64,000 bases of DNA from NCBI GenBank assembly GCA_038144195.1, contig JAYQNH010000001.1:1-64000 (forward strand), given 5' to 3'. Source of the stretch: VMDJ01 sp038144195. Lineage in GTDB: Bacteria > Pseudomonadota > Gammaproteobacteria > Chromatiales > Chromatiaceae. The translations under genes were made by a program, and so were the position numbers. Under the pieces are notes generated by a model. The model saw only the letters and a list, made by a program, of their open reading frames with translations, was not told the DNA's origin and made no database searches. Positions 40,308 to 51,358 of the stretch are shown here, in pieces; the first letter of the stretch is position 1; each line of letters opens with the position of its first letter.

Positions 40308-42911
40308 ATGTTAGAAGCTTATCGCGCTCACGTTGCAGAACGTGCTGAACAAGGTGTACCACCGCTGCCATTGTCAGCTGATCAGGTTAACGGCCTGATT
40401 GAATTGCTGAAAAACCCGCCAGCAGGTGAAGAAGATGCCTTGATGGATCTGTTGATCAATCGCGTTCCACCGGGTGTTGATGATGCAGCTTACGTTAAAG
40501 CCGCTTTCTTGGCCGCTGTTTCGAAGGGTGAAGCATCGTCTCCTTTAGTGAATAAAGAGAAAGCCGTTGAGTTGTTGGGCACCATGTTAGGTGGTTACAA
40601 CATCCAGCCAATGATTGATTTTTTGGATGATGCTGACCTTGGTGGTTTGGCCGCAGAGCAGCTGAAGTACACCTTATTGATGTTTGATGCATTCCACGAT
40701 GTGAATGAGAAAGCAAAAGCGGGTAATGCCAATGCGAAGGCCGTGGTTGAGTCATGGGCGAATGCTGAATGGTTCACCCGTAAAGCGGATCTCCCAGCAG
40801 AAATTAAGCTGACCGTTTTCAAAGTAACGGTTGAGACAAACACTGATGATTTATCGCCTGCACAAGATGCATGGTCACGCCCTGATATCCCTGTTCACGC
40901 ACTCGCCATGTTGAAGATGGAGCGTGAGGGCATTGTTCCTGATGACAGTGGTAAGACTGGTCCCATCACACTCATTGACGAATTAAAAGCTAAGGGCAAT
41001 CCACTGGTTTATGTGGGCGACGTTGTCGGTACGGGCTCTTCACGTAAGTCAGCCACTAACTCTGTGCTATGGCATATGGGTGATGACATTCCTTTCGTAC
41101 CGAATAAGCGTTCAGGTGGTGTTGTGTTGGGCGGTAAGATTGCACCGATCTTCTTCAACACGGTTGAAGACTCAGGTGCATTGCCAATCGAATGTCCTGT
41201 TGAGCAAATGAACATGGGTGATGTGATCACAGTTAAGCCTTATGAAGGTGTGGTCACTAACGAAGCTGGTGAGGTGATCTCTGAGTTCTCACTGAAGACC
41301 GATGTTATTTTGGACGAAGTGAAAGCGGGTGGTCGTATCCCATTGATCATCGGCCGTTCATTGACTGAAAAAGCACGCGAAGCTTTAGGTCTTGATGCGA
41401 CTGATACTTTCCGTCGTCCTGTCGATCCTGCAGATACGGGTAAAGGCTTTACCTTGGCACAGAAGATGGTCGGTAAGGCGTGTGGCGTAGACGGTATCCG
41501 TCCAGGTACTTACTGCGAGCCACGTATGGGCACAGTCGGTTCACAAGACACCACAGGTCCAATGACCCGTGACGAATTGAAAGAGCTTGCCTGTTTGGGT
41601 TTCTCTGCTGACTTGGTGATGCAGAGCTTCTGTCACACAGCAGCGTATCCAAAGCGTGTGTATATCAATACACAACACACCTTGCCAGAGTTCATTCAAA
41701 ATCGTGGTGGTGTGTCTTTACGTCCTGGTGACGGTGTTATCCATAGCTGGTTGAACCGTATGTTGTTGCCAGATCAAGTCGGTACTGGTGGTGATTCACA
41801 CACCCGTTTCCCATTAGGTATTTCATTCCCAGCAGGTTCTGGCTTGGTCGCATTCGGTGCGGCACTAGGTGTAATGCCTTTGGATATGCCTGAGTCAGTT
41901 CTGGTTAAGTTCAGTGGTGAAATGCAGCCTGGTATCACCTTGCGTGACTTGGTTAACGCGATTCCACATGAAGCACTGAAGCGTGGTTTGTTGACTGTTG
42001 AGAAGCGCGGCAAAAAGAACTGCTACAACGGACGTATCTTGGTGATCCAAGGCTTGCCAAACCTAACTGTTGAGCAAGCGTTTGAGTTGTCAGATGCATC
42101 AGCAGAGCGTTCAGCAGCGGGTTGTACCATCGATCTTTCAGAAGAGTCGGTTGCTGAATACTTGCGTTCAAACATCATTATGTTGCGCTGGATGATTGAG
42201 AATGGCTACGATGATGCTCGTACCCTTGAGCGTCGCGCACGGGCAATGGAAGAGTGGCTAGAGAATCCAGTGTTGATGCGTGCAGATGCTGATGCGGAAT
42301 ACGCAGAAGTGATCGAAATCAACATGTCTGAGATCAAAGAGCCTTTGTTGGCATGTCCAAACGACCCAGACGATGTGAAGACTTTGTCAGAAGTGGCAGG
42401 CGATAAGATTGATGAAGTGTTCATCGGTTCTTGTATGACTAACATTGGTCACTTCAGAGCGGCGGGTAAGTTGTTGCAAACAGCCGGTAATACGTTGCCA
42501 ACACGTTTATGGATTGCACCACCAACCAAGATGGACGAGCAGCAATTGATGGAAGAAGGTTACTTCAACATCTACGCGCAAGCCGGTGCACGTACTGAGA
42601 TGCCAGGTTGTTCGTTGTGTATGGGTAATCAGGCACGTATTGCGGCCAACTCAACGGCAGTATCAACCTCAACGCGTAACTTCCCAAACCGTCTGGGTCA
42701 GGGCGCTAACGTGTACTTGTCGTCAGCAGAACTCGCTTCGATTGCAGCGATCATGGGTAAATTACCTACGGTTGCTGAGTACATGGAGTACGCAACTAAG
42801 ATCGATAGCATGGCGCCTGAGATCTACCGCTACCTCAACTTCGACAAAATGCCGGAGTACGTCGAGTCTGCGGATAAGGCACAAGAGATTATCGTAAAGT
42901 TAGCGATCTAA
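40308..42911 (+). CDS. acnB: Aconitate hydratase B
   Basis: TCA-cycle aconitase (citrate to isocitrate) with a 4Fe-4S cluster; in E. coli the apo form also binds mRNA. ATG at 40308 (MLEAYRAHVAERAEQGVPPL) with AAAGGA upstream; an in-frame TTG at 40257 is less likely. 867 residues. N-terminal HEAT-like domain, swivel domain (GDVVGTGSSRKSATNSV), cluster Cys in GSCMTNIG and GCSLCMGNQ. Intact. The longest uninterrupted conserved gene in the window. Confidence 0.97.
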   Translation: MLEAYRAHVAERAEQGVPPLPLSADQVNGLIELLKNPPAGEEDALMDLLINRVPPGVDDAAYVKAAFLAAVSKGEASSPLVNKEKAVELLGTMLGGYNIQPMIDFLDDADLGGLAAEQLKYTLLMFDAFHDVNEKAKAGNANAKAVVESWANAEWFTRKADLPAEIKLTVFKVTVETNTDDLSPAQDAWSRPDIPVHALAMLKMEREGIVPDDSGKTGPITLIDELKAKGNPLVYVGDVVGTGSSRKSATNSVLWHMGDDIPFVPNKRSGGVVLGGKIAPIFFNTVEDSGALPIECPVEQMNMGDVITVKPYEGVVTNEAGEVISEFSLKTDVILDEVKAGGRIPLIIGRSLTEKAREALGLDATDTFRRPVDPADTGKGFTLAQKMVGKACGVDGIRPGTYCEPRMGTVGSQDTTGPMTRDELKELACLGFSADLVMQSFCHTAAYPKRVYINTQHTLPEFIQNRGGVSLRPGDGVIHSWLNRMLLPDQVGTGGDSHTRFPLGISFPAGSGLVAFGAALGVMPLDMPESVLVKFSGEMQPGITLRDLVNAIPHEALKRGLLTVEKRGKKNCYNGRILVIQGLPNLTVEQAFELSDASAERSAAGCTIDLSEESVAEYLRSNIIMLRWMIENGYDDARTLERRARAMEEWLENPVLMRADADAEYAEVIEINMSEIKEPLLACPNDPDDVKTLSEVAGDKIDEVFIGSCMTNIGHFRAAGKLLQTAGNTLPTRLWIAPPTKMDEQQLMEEGYFNIYAQAGARTEMPGCSLCMGNQARIAANSTAVSTSTRNFPNRLGQGANVYLSSAELASIAAIMGKLPTVAEYMEYATKIDSMAPEIYRYLNFDKMPEYVESADKAQEIIVKLAI

Positions 42912-42928
42912 ATTTCGCCAAACGAGGA

Positions 42929-42951
42929 AGCCCGCGAAAGCGGGCTTTTTT
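42929..42951 (+). terminator. Intrinsic terminator after acnB
   Basis: AGCCCGC-GAAA-GCGGGCT, a perfect 7-bp stem with a GAAA tetraloop, is followed by six Ts. It lies 17 bases after the acnB stop. Confidence 0.93.
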
Positions 42952-43015
42952 GTGTTTGCTAAGTTAGAAAATAGGCATAAAATTTATTTTTAATAGAAAT
43001 TTTTTAAGGCTACAC

Positions 43016-44622
43016 GTGAAGTCAATCCCGTTTTGGACGAGCTCTCGACTCGTTATATTGTTTTCGGTTTTTGTGACAGCTGTGGCAAATGTCACGATGT
43101 TCGAGAAACTCTTTGCTTGGCAGTCAGCGTCGGGTTCTGAATTTTTCTATGTCATGTCATTAATCCCATTTCAAGCATTGCTTTTAATGTGGATTATTTC
43201 ATTCCTGACTTTTCACAGTGCGTATAGGTATGTCCTTTCTCTTCTACTCTTAATGACAGCGTTAAGTAGTTATTTTTCTGATGCTTACGGTGTCGTTATT
43301 GACAGGGGAATGTTGATAAATGCGATGGAAACTAATACCGCTGAAGCACGAGACTTAATGTCGTTGCAGTTATTGCTTTATGTGTTAGGTATTTTTGTCT
43401 TGCCAACACTGTGGCTATTTAGGATTAATGTTCGTGAGCAGACCTTCATAAAAAGAATAGGCGCACATTTCATCACGGGAATCACAGCATTGATAATTGC
43501 AGTGCTAATTGTACTTTCCTTGAGTTCGTTTTATGCCTCTTTCTTTAGGGAGCAAAAAGCGATTCGAGCTTATTCGAATCCATTGGCGAGCTTGTATGCG
43601 AGTTATCAAATCTTACGTAAAGATGTTTTCACTCCTGCACCTAAGGAACTTAAAAAATAGGACAAGATGCCAAGGTTACCCAAGGGGATGTTGACCGTGA
43701 ATTAGTGATTATGGTTGTTGGTGAGACGGCGCGCGCAGATCATTTTTCCCTGAATGGTTATACGAGAAAAACTAATCCTCTCTTGGAAAAGCAGGCGGTG
43801 GTGAGTTTTACGGATGTGGACTCTTGTGGAACCAGTACGGCCCGTTCTGTGCCATGTATGTTTTCGATTAAGACTCGTCAGGAATTCTCCACGAGTGAGG
43901 CAAAATATGAGGAAAATGCACTGGATGTACTACAGCGAGCTGGAGTGAGCATTATTTGGCGAGATAACAACTCAAGTTCCAAAGGTGTTGCAGACCGTAT
44001 TCCGTATCAGGACTTTAGAACACCCGAGGTAAATCCACTCTGTGATCCTGAGTGCCGTGATGTGGGTATGCTGTCAGGACTAGATAAATACATTCAAGAT
44101 AATCCTAAAGGCGATATTCTGATTGTTCTTCATAAAATGGGTAGTCATGGGCCCACTTATTATCAACGCTACCCAAAGGAATTTGCGATTTTTGGGAAGG
44201 GCTGTGAAACGAATCAGCTTGATCAGTGCTCTGCCGAACAAATCGCAAGTAGTTACGATTCAACGATTCTTTATACCGATTATTTTCTTAATGAAACTAT
44301 CGAATTCTTAAAGAAATATGATCAATCCTTTGAGACCGCAATGTTTTATGTAAGCGATCATGGCGAGTCTCTTGGAGAGGGTGGGCTTTACTTGCATGCG
44401 ATGCCTTACACTATAGCGCCGCGATCACAAACTAATGTCCCTGTGATTTTGTGGATGGGTGCTCAACATCATGATTATGACGTCCAACGTATACGTAAAG
44501 AGAAAGACAATAATTACAGCCATGATAATGTCTTTCATACATTACTTGGCTTATTTGAGATTGAGTCTGATATCTATGAGCCTAGTATGAATTTAATTCG
44601 CCAAAGTCAAGTCAGTCATTAA
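43016..44622 (+). CDS. eptA: Lipid A phosphoethanolamine transferase (EptA family), frameshifted once
   Basis: Inner membrane enzyme with a periplasmic alkaline-phosphatase-like domain that adds phosphoethanolamine to lipid A; this lowers surface charge and is known to reduce polymyxin binding. Five N-terminal helices (about 1-195), then VVGETARADHFS (metal site), nucleophile Thr in CGTSTARSVPCMFS, and SDHGESLGEGGLYLHAMPY. GTG start. One A missing in the run at 43652-43657 (repair gives KKIGQDAKVTQGD). About 535 residues. The region is more AT-rich than its neighbours. The 3' end overlaps the U32 gene by 4 bases. Confidence 0.88.
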
Positions 44623-47229
44623 CGCGCCGTTGGTTTTTTCATTTGGCTACGCGTTTGTTCGGCTCTTATAGCCAGAGAGCCTAAGCTGATGCCTTGCGCG
44701 ATATGGTTAGCATCAGTGATGTTGCCGAGTGTTTTCCAAAGAGCGCTGCTCTTGACCTTGCCATCAAGCAGTTGTTGATAGCCATGAACGATTTTTTCAA
44801 CCTCTTCAGCCGGCTCATCGACAAGCTCAATCCGCCAGTGTGATATGCCAGCTTTAACTAATCGATCTGAATAGGTTGCAGCTGATTGCGCTTGTGCATT
44901 GAAGACAGTATTTCGACATCCAACATCCGCTAAAACTAGATGATCGTGTTGACCGGGATCGCGCAGATGAACGATATGATGCTCGCAAGGGCGGCCACAG
45001 TCTTTATAGGAATTTCCATGTGACATGAAGCGAGCAAAGACGCAGTGCTCAGTATGGAAAATAGGTAAGTGGTGATGCGCAATCAATTCAAGTTTGTCGC
45101 GATAAGCTTGAGGTAGATGCTCCGCTAATGCAGCGACTTGTTCGGCATTAACATCATGTGTCAGCGATAGTCGACTCAGGCCTAAGTCAATCAATTGATG
45201 AGCCGCGAGTTGATTGCTGGCATTGAGTGAGAAGTCCCCCAAAGCTCAGGCAGTGGTATGTTTTCTTCTTCGAGCAGCGCTTGTGTCTTCTCAGAATGTT
45301 TAAGTTGCCAAAGTAAGCCTGTTGAGCGAATCAAAAGTGCATCTGGTCTCAGTTTGAGTAGATAGCGAACTAGTCGTTCTTCACCTGGCTTGAAGATGCG
45401 AGGTGCGGCTACAACGAGTTTGCGACCTTTTGCTTTTACTTCTTCACACGCATCTTTGAGCCCATGAACCTCTAGGAAGTCGACGATGATGGTGCTGAGA
45501 GAGTCAATTTTTAAGGCGGCATTAACTTGAGCTTGAGTTCGGCAAAGCAGGGATAGCTCAGGCTTAATTTGTTTAACCGGCTCGCCGGTAAGCAGGAGAC
45601 TTTCTAACACTGAGCGTTCGCTTAGGTCTTTATCACGCTGATGCGTAATGATCTGTTGGCTGAATGTCTCAACGGCATCACGTCGAGCCTGTTTAAGCTG
45701 ACTGACAGGAACGAAGCAATTTTCATCGAGCGTTATTGTCAGCTGATTCAATTCGAGCGAGGTGTCGCCTAAAGTGCCGATTGCCTTGGTGACTGATTCT
45801 TTGTCCAGCGCGCGTTTTTGAGCGGCTTCAACAAGCGTTTCACTCTGAAAGCAGAGGTTATGACGATGGCTCGAAAGTTCGATGGTTATGGGTTTCCCAA
45901 TAACGAGACTAACGTGAATATCGGTAGAGAGTCCGCCAAGACGTGTTTCACGGGAAAGATTAGGGCCAGAATCCATGCGCGTATCTTTGGTGCGCCAAAC
46001 GATATCGCCAACATGTACATGATCAAGTCGAACATGTTTTGCAAAGGTCAGGGTAACTTCACCAGAGTCAATCTCGTCAGATACGGGTTTATCTTTGCGT
46101 AAGAGTGTAAAGACATTGCCGCCGGCTTCTTTGCCTTGTGGATTACCTGAATCAAATACAACGCCGTCACCTGCTTTGACAGGATTGTTGAGCGTGAGCT
46201 CTACACCTTGATCGGTGATGTTAGAAACCGTGCCTAGATAAAGACCGCGATGACGAGGGTTTCGGCCAATCACCAATTCTTGATGGTGGGGACCATTCAA
46301 AAAACCCGGTGTTAATCCATCGGCATGTTTACCTTGGCCACGCGAGAAAACCTGGGCTAATCGACGACGCTGTTCTTCAGAGGGCTCAGTGTCTTTAAGT
46401 GGGTTTTGAGAGAGGTGCGCATCCCATGCGCGATCAACCGCGTAGCGATACGCTGAGATGGTGCTGAGTACATACTCGGGGCCTTTCAAGCGTCCCTCGA
46501 TTTTGAAACAACTCACACCGGCTTGTATTAGTTGTGGCACCTGTCCAAGTGCCATGAGGTCTTGCGGTGACAGCAAGTAATTCATGTCACCTTGTTGCTG
46601 GATTTTGCCATCCACTAATAAGCCATAAGGTAGTCGACAGGCTTGCGCACATTGGCCTCGATTTGCCGAGCGTCCGCCCCAGGCTTCGCTAGAAAAACAT
46701 TGACCGCTGTAGCTCACACAAAGGGCGCCATGCACAAAGGCTTCGATCTCAATGCTGGTTTTAGCTCCAATCTGGCTGATCTCTTCAATCGATAGCTCAC
46801 GACCGACAACAATGCGTTCAATGCCAAGTGATTCAGCAAAGGCGACGCCTTCAGCATCGGTAATCGACATCTGAGTACTGCCATGCAGAGGAAGGTTAGG
46901 GGCAATTTGTCGAGCAAGTTGAATAACACCGATATCTTGCACAATCAATGCATCGACACCACAACATGCCGCGAGTCGAATATGTTTTTCGACCTCTTCG
47001 AGTTCTTCATCAAATACAAGGGTGTTAAGCGCAAGATAACCTTCAACACCATGACGATGAAGTTGCTGCATAACAGTTTCGAGTTCGCTAGGCGGGATAC
47101 CGATAGCGCGTGCACGTGCGTTAAAACTGGATTGCAGTCCAAAGTAGACGGCATCTGCACCAGCGTGTATCGCGGCATCGATTTGGCTTGGCCGCCAGCG
47201 GGAGCTAAGATTTGAGGTTTGTGGTTCAC
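44619..47229 (-). CDS. Peptidase U32 family protein (RlhA/YegQ-like), frameshifted twice
   Basis: U32 proteins include the RNA hydroxylation factors RlhA and TrhP; the related E. coli RlhA modifies 23S rRNA. Core: QILAPAGGQ, GADAVYFGLQSSFNARA, YSGQCFSSEAWGGRSANRGQCAQACR (Cys cluster), FKIEGRLKGPEYV. A second Cys set lies near the C terminus (HTEHCVFARF ... DCGRPCEHH). GTG start at 47229 in a GTGA overlap with the upstream gene; TTG at 47247 is an alternative. Breaks: one C missing on the coding strand at 47185-47186, one G missing at 45236-45240. About 870 residues, longer than E. coli RlhA (653). Confidence 0.87.
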
Positions 47230-47765
47230 GCTGGATCTTTTGGCCAAAGCTGTGAGGCAGCAACCCCATCTTCAGCGAGTGAGTGACAGGTGTTCATAAA
47301 TTCAACGGGTGGAGTGTGATCAGTACCCTCATGCTCACCACGCCAGGCATAAACAGTTTGTACAGCGGTTGTGGCCACTGGGCCTAAAAGCTCAGCGATA
47401 TGTGTGCAGCCTCGTGTGCCACCGATCAGTAGACGAACCTTAGCGGTCCAGCCAGGTGCAATGGTTTCACCAATTAACTTTTTGTAGTGATCGGGGATGT
47501 GCGGACATGCGGGATAAGGGGCTTTCTCAGTATGCACAAGCAGATCGGTGACAAGGAGGTCGCTATCGACCGTCATGCGTATCCACATTTCATGCAGATG
47601 CTCGCCGGGTGAAATATCACCACGACCAAAGGTGCTGATAATTTCACTGCGGGTATCAATCAAACAGCCTTCGATATCCCATAAGCCATCTTCACGCAAA
47701 TATCCTTGGCAGGTGATCTGGCGTTGATGTTGTGGCTTACGAGAAGAAGCAGGAGGTAAGGGCAT
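47226..47765 (-). CDS. DUF2889 domain protein
   Basis: A 179-residue soluble protein. The segment LHEMWIRMTVDSDLLVTDL followed by PYPACPHI and GGTRGCTHIAELLGPVATTAVQTV is typical of DUF2889, whose function is unknown. It lies upstream of the U32 gene and overlaps it by 4 bases (GTGA), so the two are coupled. Conserved Cys and His residues (CPHI, GCTHI) could bind a metal, which is an inference. Confidence 0.8.
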   Translation of the reverse strand: MPLPPASSRKPQHQRQITCQGYLREDGLWDIEGCLIDTRSEIISTFGRGDISPGEHLHEMWIRMTVDSDLLVTDLLVHTEKAPYPACPHIPDHYKKLIGETIAPGWTAKVRLLIGGTRGCTHIAELLGPVATTAVQTVYAWRGEHEGTDHTPPVEFMNTCHSLAEDGVAASQLWPKDPA

Positions 47766-47768
47766 TAT

Positions 47769-47999
47769 TTAGCGTCGCTCAGAGCCTGTCTGTCCGTAAG
47801 CGATCTTGCCAATCAAAATTACCCAAGGCGTGCCATGCATCAGCAGGTCAAAAATATCGATAGGCTTACTCAACGTGCCATCTGCGAGCATTTTTAGTTT
47901 TTCCCATACATGCGGTTCGGGTACAAAAGGGGCTAGGCCCAATAACAGGCTAAAGATGACCGCCATTTGAAACGGTATTTTGGCGAGTAGGTCGCGCAT
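47769..47999 (-). CDS. Small membrane protein
   Basis: 76 residues with two hydrophobic stretches (about 8-28 FQMAVIFSLLLGLAPFVPEP, and 50-68 LLMHGTPWVILIGKIAYG). I do not know its function; similar short proteins are often mislabelled as RND transporters. It ends 3 bases before the DUF2889 gene, so the three minus-strand genes likely form one operon starting here, divergent from gltX. Confidence 0.68.
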   Translation of the reverse strand: MRDLLAKIPFQMAVIFSLLLGLAPFVPEPHVWEKLKMLADGTLSKPIDIFDLLMHGTPWVILIGKIAYGQTGSERR

Positions 48000-48120
48000 C
48001 AGTTTTTCCCAAAATGTCTTAGATGGCGTGATTTTAACAGTGTTTAGGCGACTAATATCGTGTGGTTTGAGCGTGGTCTTGCTAAAATCGCCGGCTGTTT
48101 TTAGATCGTTTTATTGAGTC

Positions 48121-49524
48121 ATGTCTGTAAAAACTCGTTTCGCTCCAAGTCCTACCGGTTACCTGCACGTTGGTGGTGCCCGTACGGCGTTATTTTCGTG
48201 GTTGTATGCAAGAAAGCATGGCGGCCAGTTCGTTCTGCGTATCGAAGATACCGACCTAGAGCGCTCTACCCAAGAGTCTGTGGATGCCATCCTTGAGGGC
48301 ATGCAATGGCTTAATCTCGATTACGACGAAGGTCCGTTTTATCAGACCAAGCGATTTGATCGTTACAACGAAGTGATTGATCAGTTGATTGAGAAGGGTA
48401 TGGCGTATCGCTGTAGCTGTTCTAAAGAGCGTTTGGATAATCTGCGCGAAGAGCAGATGGCTGCGAAACAAAAGCCGCGTTATGACGGTCATTGCCGTCA
48501 TGACGATGTGAGTGCGGATGAGCCACACGTGATCCGTTTTCTGAACCCAACAGAGGGGTCACTCAAATTTAACGATTTGGTGAAGGGTGATATCGAAGTT
48601 TCGAATAACGAGCTCGATGACTTGATTATTCGTCGTACCGATGGCTCGCCTACTTACAACCTTACAGTAGTTGTAGATGACCACGATATGGAGATCACGC
48701 AAGTGATCCGTGGCGATGACCATATCAACAATACGCCACGTCAGATCAATATGTACGAAGCGATGGGCTGGTCAGTGCCTGAATATGCCCACTTGCCGAT
48801 GATCCTTGGTGATGATGGTGCTCGACTATCTAAACGCCATGGTGCGGTATCTGTGATGCAGTATGCCGATGACGGTTATCTACCAGAAGGCTTGTTGAAC
48901 TATTTGGTACGTTTAGGTTGGTCGCATGGCGATCAGGAACTGTTCAGTCGCGAAGAGATGATTGAGCTGTTTGAGCTTACCAATGTGAATCGCGCACCTT
49001 CGGCATTTAATACCGAAAAGCTGAATTGGTTGAATGCGCATTACATCAAAGAGGCGAGTCCTGCGGATCTAGCTCCCTTATTGCAAAAGCATTTAAAGCA
49101 GTTGGATATAGAAGCAACTGATCTTGCGGTCTTGGCGCAAATTGTCGAGGCACAGCGTGAGCGCGCATCAACTTTGGTTGAGTTAGCCGAGATTTCTGCT
49201 TTCTACTTTAATGATCCAGAGGGTTATAGCTCAAAGCCAGCGAAAAAAGCCCTCGTTGAAGAGGCTATCTCGCCATTAACTTATGCTCGAGACGCCTTAG
49301 CTCAGTTAGCGGCTTGGGAGCGTGAGCCCATCCATCAGTGTATTGCTGACTCTGTCACCGCGCTTGAGATCGGTTTTGGTAAGTTGGCGATGCCACTACG
49401 AATATCGGTCACTGATGGTGCGCCATCTCCGGATCTTGATCTCACTTTATATCTTGTCGGTCGTGAAGCGACCTTGCGTCGTATCGATAATGCGATTGCC
49501 TTTATTCAGGAGAACGCGTCATGA
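48121..49524 (+). CDS. gltX: Glutamyl-tRNA synthetase
   Basis: Charges tRNA-Glu. 467 residues. HIGH-type motif PTGYLHVGGARTAL (residues about 11-24), zinc-region Cys CSCSKERL and CRHD, KMSKS-type motif RLSKRHGAVSV (about 236-246). Intact. The stop overlaps the glnS start (ATGA). A tRNA-Glu gene is found 1.9 kb downstream. Confidence 0.97.
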   Translation: MSVKTRFAPSPTGYLHVGGARTALFSWLYARKHGGQFVLRIEDTDLERSTQESVDAILEGMQWLNLDYDEGPFYQTKRFDRYNEVIDQLIEKGMAYRCSCSKERLDNLREEQMAAKQKPRYDGHCRHDDVSADEPHVIRFLNPTEGSLKFNDLVKGDIEVSNNELDDLIIRRTDGSPTYNLTVVVDDHDMEITQVIRGDDHINNTPRQINMYEAMGWSVPEYAHLPMILGDDGARLSKRHGAVSVMQYADDGYLPEGLLNYLVRLGWSHGDQELFSREEMIELFELTNVNRAPSAFNTEKLNWLNAHYIKEASPADLAPLLQKHLKQLDIEATDLAVLAQIVEAQRERASTLVELAEISAFYFNDPEGYSSKPAKKALVEEAISPLTYARDALAQLAAWEREPIHQCIADSVTALEIGFGKLAMPLRISVTDGAPSPDLDLTLYLVGREATLRRIDNAIAFIQENAS

Positions 49525-51173
49525 GTGATGCGCCCACAAGTAACTTTATTCGTCAGATTATTGATGGCGATTTAAAAACCGGGAAGCACAATACGGTTGT
49601 GACACGTTTTCCGCCAGAGCCCAATGGCTTTTTGCATATCGGCCATGCCAAATCGATCGTGCTCAACTTTGGTATCGGTGATGATTACAAAGGCGCGACA
49701 AATTTGCGCTTTGATGACACTAATCCGGCTAAAGAAGAAGCCGCATTCGTTGAATCGATTAAGGCTGACGTCGAGTGGTTAGGCTTTGGTTGGAAAGAGT
49801 TACGTTTTGCTTCGGATTATTTCGAACAAATTTATGACTTTGCCGTTGAGCTGATCAACGCAGGTAAAGCCTATATATGCGACCTGAATGCCGAAGAGGT
49901 GCGTGAGTATCGCGGCACTCTCACTGAGGCAGGAAAGCCAAGTCCTTACCGTGATCGTAGCGTTGAAGAGAATCTCGATTTATTCCAGCGTATGCGTGAT
50001 GGTGAGTTTGATGACGGGGCAAAAACTTTACGTGCCAAGATCGATATGGCTTCACCCAATATGAATATGCGTGACCCGGCGTTGTATCGCATTCGTAAAG
50101 GCCTTCACCACCATCAAGTGGGTGATGCATGGAGCATCTACCCGATGTATGACTTCACACATCCCATCTCGGATGCAATTGAAGGCATTACCCATTCGCT
50201 CTGTACCTTAGAATTTGAAGCACACCGTCCTCTTTATGATTGGGTGCTCGATAACATCTCTATTGATTGTCATCCGCAGCAAATTGAATTTGCGCGTTTG
50301 AATCTTGAATACACCGTGATGAGTAAGCGTAAGCTCACTCAGCTGGTAGATGAGAAGCACGTTTCGGGCTGGGATGATCCACGTATGCCGACCATTGCTG
50401 GTTTGCGTCGTCGTGGGTACACGCCAAAGTCAGTGCGCGACTTCTGTCACATGATTGGTGTGACTCGTGCCGACAGTACCGTCGAGATGGGTATGCTCGA
50501 AGCCGCTATCCGTAGTGACCTTGAGGCGGTAGCACCACGTCGTATGGCAGTGCTGAATCCATTGAAAGTGGTCATCACTAATTACCCAGAAGATCAGGTA
50601 GAAACCCTTCAAGGTCCTAATCATCCAAAAGATGAATCGATGGGCTCACGTGAGCTTAAGCTAACCCGTGAAATCTTCATTGATGCAGATGACTTCCGTG
50701 AAGAAGCGAACAAGAAGTACAAGCGTTTAGTTCTGGGTGGCGAGGTTCGTCTGCGTAATGCCTATACTATTCGTGCCGATGAGATTATTCGCGATACGTC
50801 TGGTGAAATTACCGAGATCCACTGTACCTATGATCCTGCGACGCTGGGTGTGAATCCAGAAGGTCGTAAGATTCGAGGTGTTATCCACTGGGTTTCAGCG
50901 AGCGAGGGCATACGTGCGGATGTGCATCAATACGACCGCTTGTTCACTGTGCCGAACCCGGGTGCAAAAGGTGATTTCTTGTCTGACTTGAATCCGAACT
51001 CACTCAAAGTTCTCCAAAATGCCCTGGTTGAACCATCATTGGCGACGGTTGAGGCAGGGGAGAGATTCCAGTTCGAGCGGGAAGGTTACTTCTGTCGAGA
51101 TAGTGAGTCATCAAGCGATGGAAAGCCTGTGTTTAATCAAATTGTAGGTCTGCGAGACTCATGGGGTGGATGA
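49521..51173 (+). CDS. glnS: Glutaminyl-tRNA synthetase
   Basis: Charges tRNA-Gln directly, which fits a gammaproteobacterium. 550 residues. HIGH motif PPEPNGFLHIGHAKS (about 31-45), KMSKS-type VMSKRKL (about 267-273), C-terminal anticodon-binding barrels. Intact, coupled to gltX. The gltX-glnS pair followed by tRNA genes suggests a translation cluster. Confidence 0.97.
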   Translation: MSDAPTSNFIRQIIDGDLKTGKHNTVVTRFPPEPNGFLHIGHAKSIVLNFGIGDDYKGATNLRFDDTNPAKEEAAFVESIKADVEWLGFGWKELRFASDYFEQIYDFAVELINAGKAYICDLNAEEVREYRGTLTEAGKPSPYRDRSVEENLDLFQRMRDGEFDDGAKTLRAKIDMASPNMNMRDPALYRIRKGLHHHQVGDAWSIYPMYDFTHPISDAIEGITHSLCTLEFEAHRPLYDWVLDNISIDCHPQQIEFARLNLEYTVMSKRKLTQLVDEKHVSGWDDPRMPTIAGLRRRGYTPKSVRDFCHMIGVTRADSTVEMGMLEAAIRSDLEAVAPRRMAVLNPLKVVITNYPEDQVETLQGPNHPKDESMGSRELKLTREIFIDADDFREEANKKYKRLVLGGEVRLRNAYTIRADEIIRDTSGEITEIHCTYDPATLGVNPEGRKIRGVIHWVSASEGIRADVHQYDRLFTVPNPGAKGDFLSDLNPNSLKVLQNALVEPSLATVEAGERFQFEREGYFCRDSESSSDGKPVFNQIVGLRDSWGG

Positions 51174-51260
51174 ACCAAAAGATTGGTCATAAAAGGGAAA
51201 TAAATCGCCCTGAAGGGGTAGACATCAAGTCCTCAAATCCCTAATATACGCGCTCCCTGA

Positions 51261-51336
51261 GGGGCCATAGCTCAGCTGGGAGAGCGCAACACTGGCAGTG
51301 TTGAGGTCAGCGGTTCGATCCCGCTTGGCTCCACCA
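51261..51336 (+). tRNA. tRNA-Ala (anticodon GGC)
   Basis: 76 bases with CCA encoded. Acceptor arms GGGGCCA / TGGCTCC (one G-U pair), D-arm AGCTCAGCTGGGAGAGC, anticodon stem CAACA / TGTTG enclosing CTGGCAG with anticodon GGC, T-arm AGCGG-TTCGATC-CCGCT. Confidence 0.97.
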
Positions 51337-51358
51337 AACAATTTGCAAAAAGGTTTCT

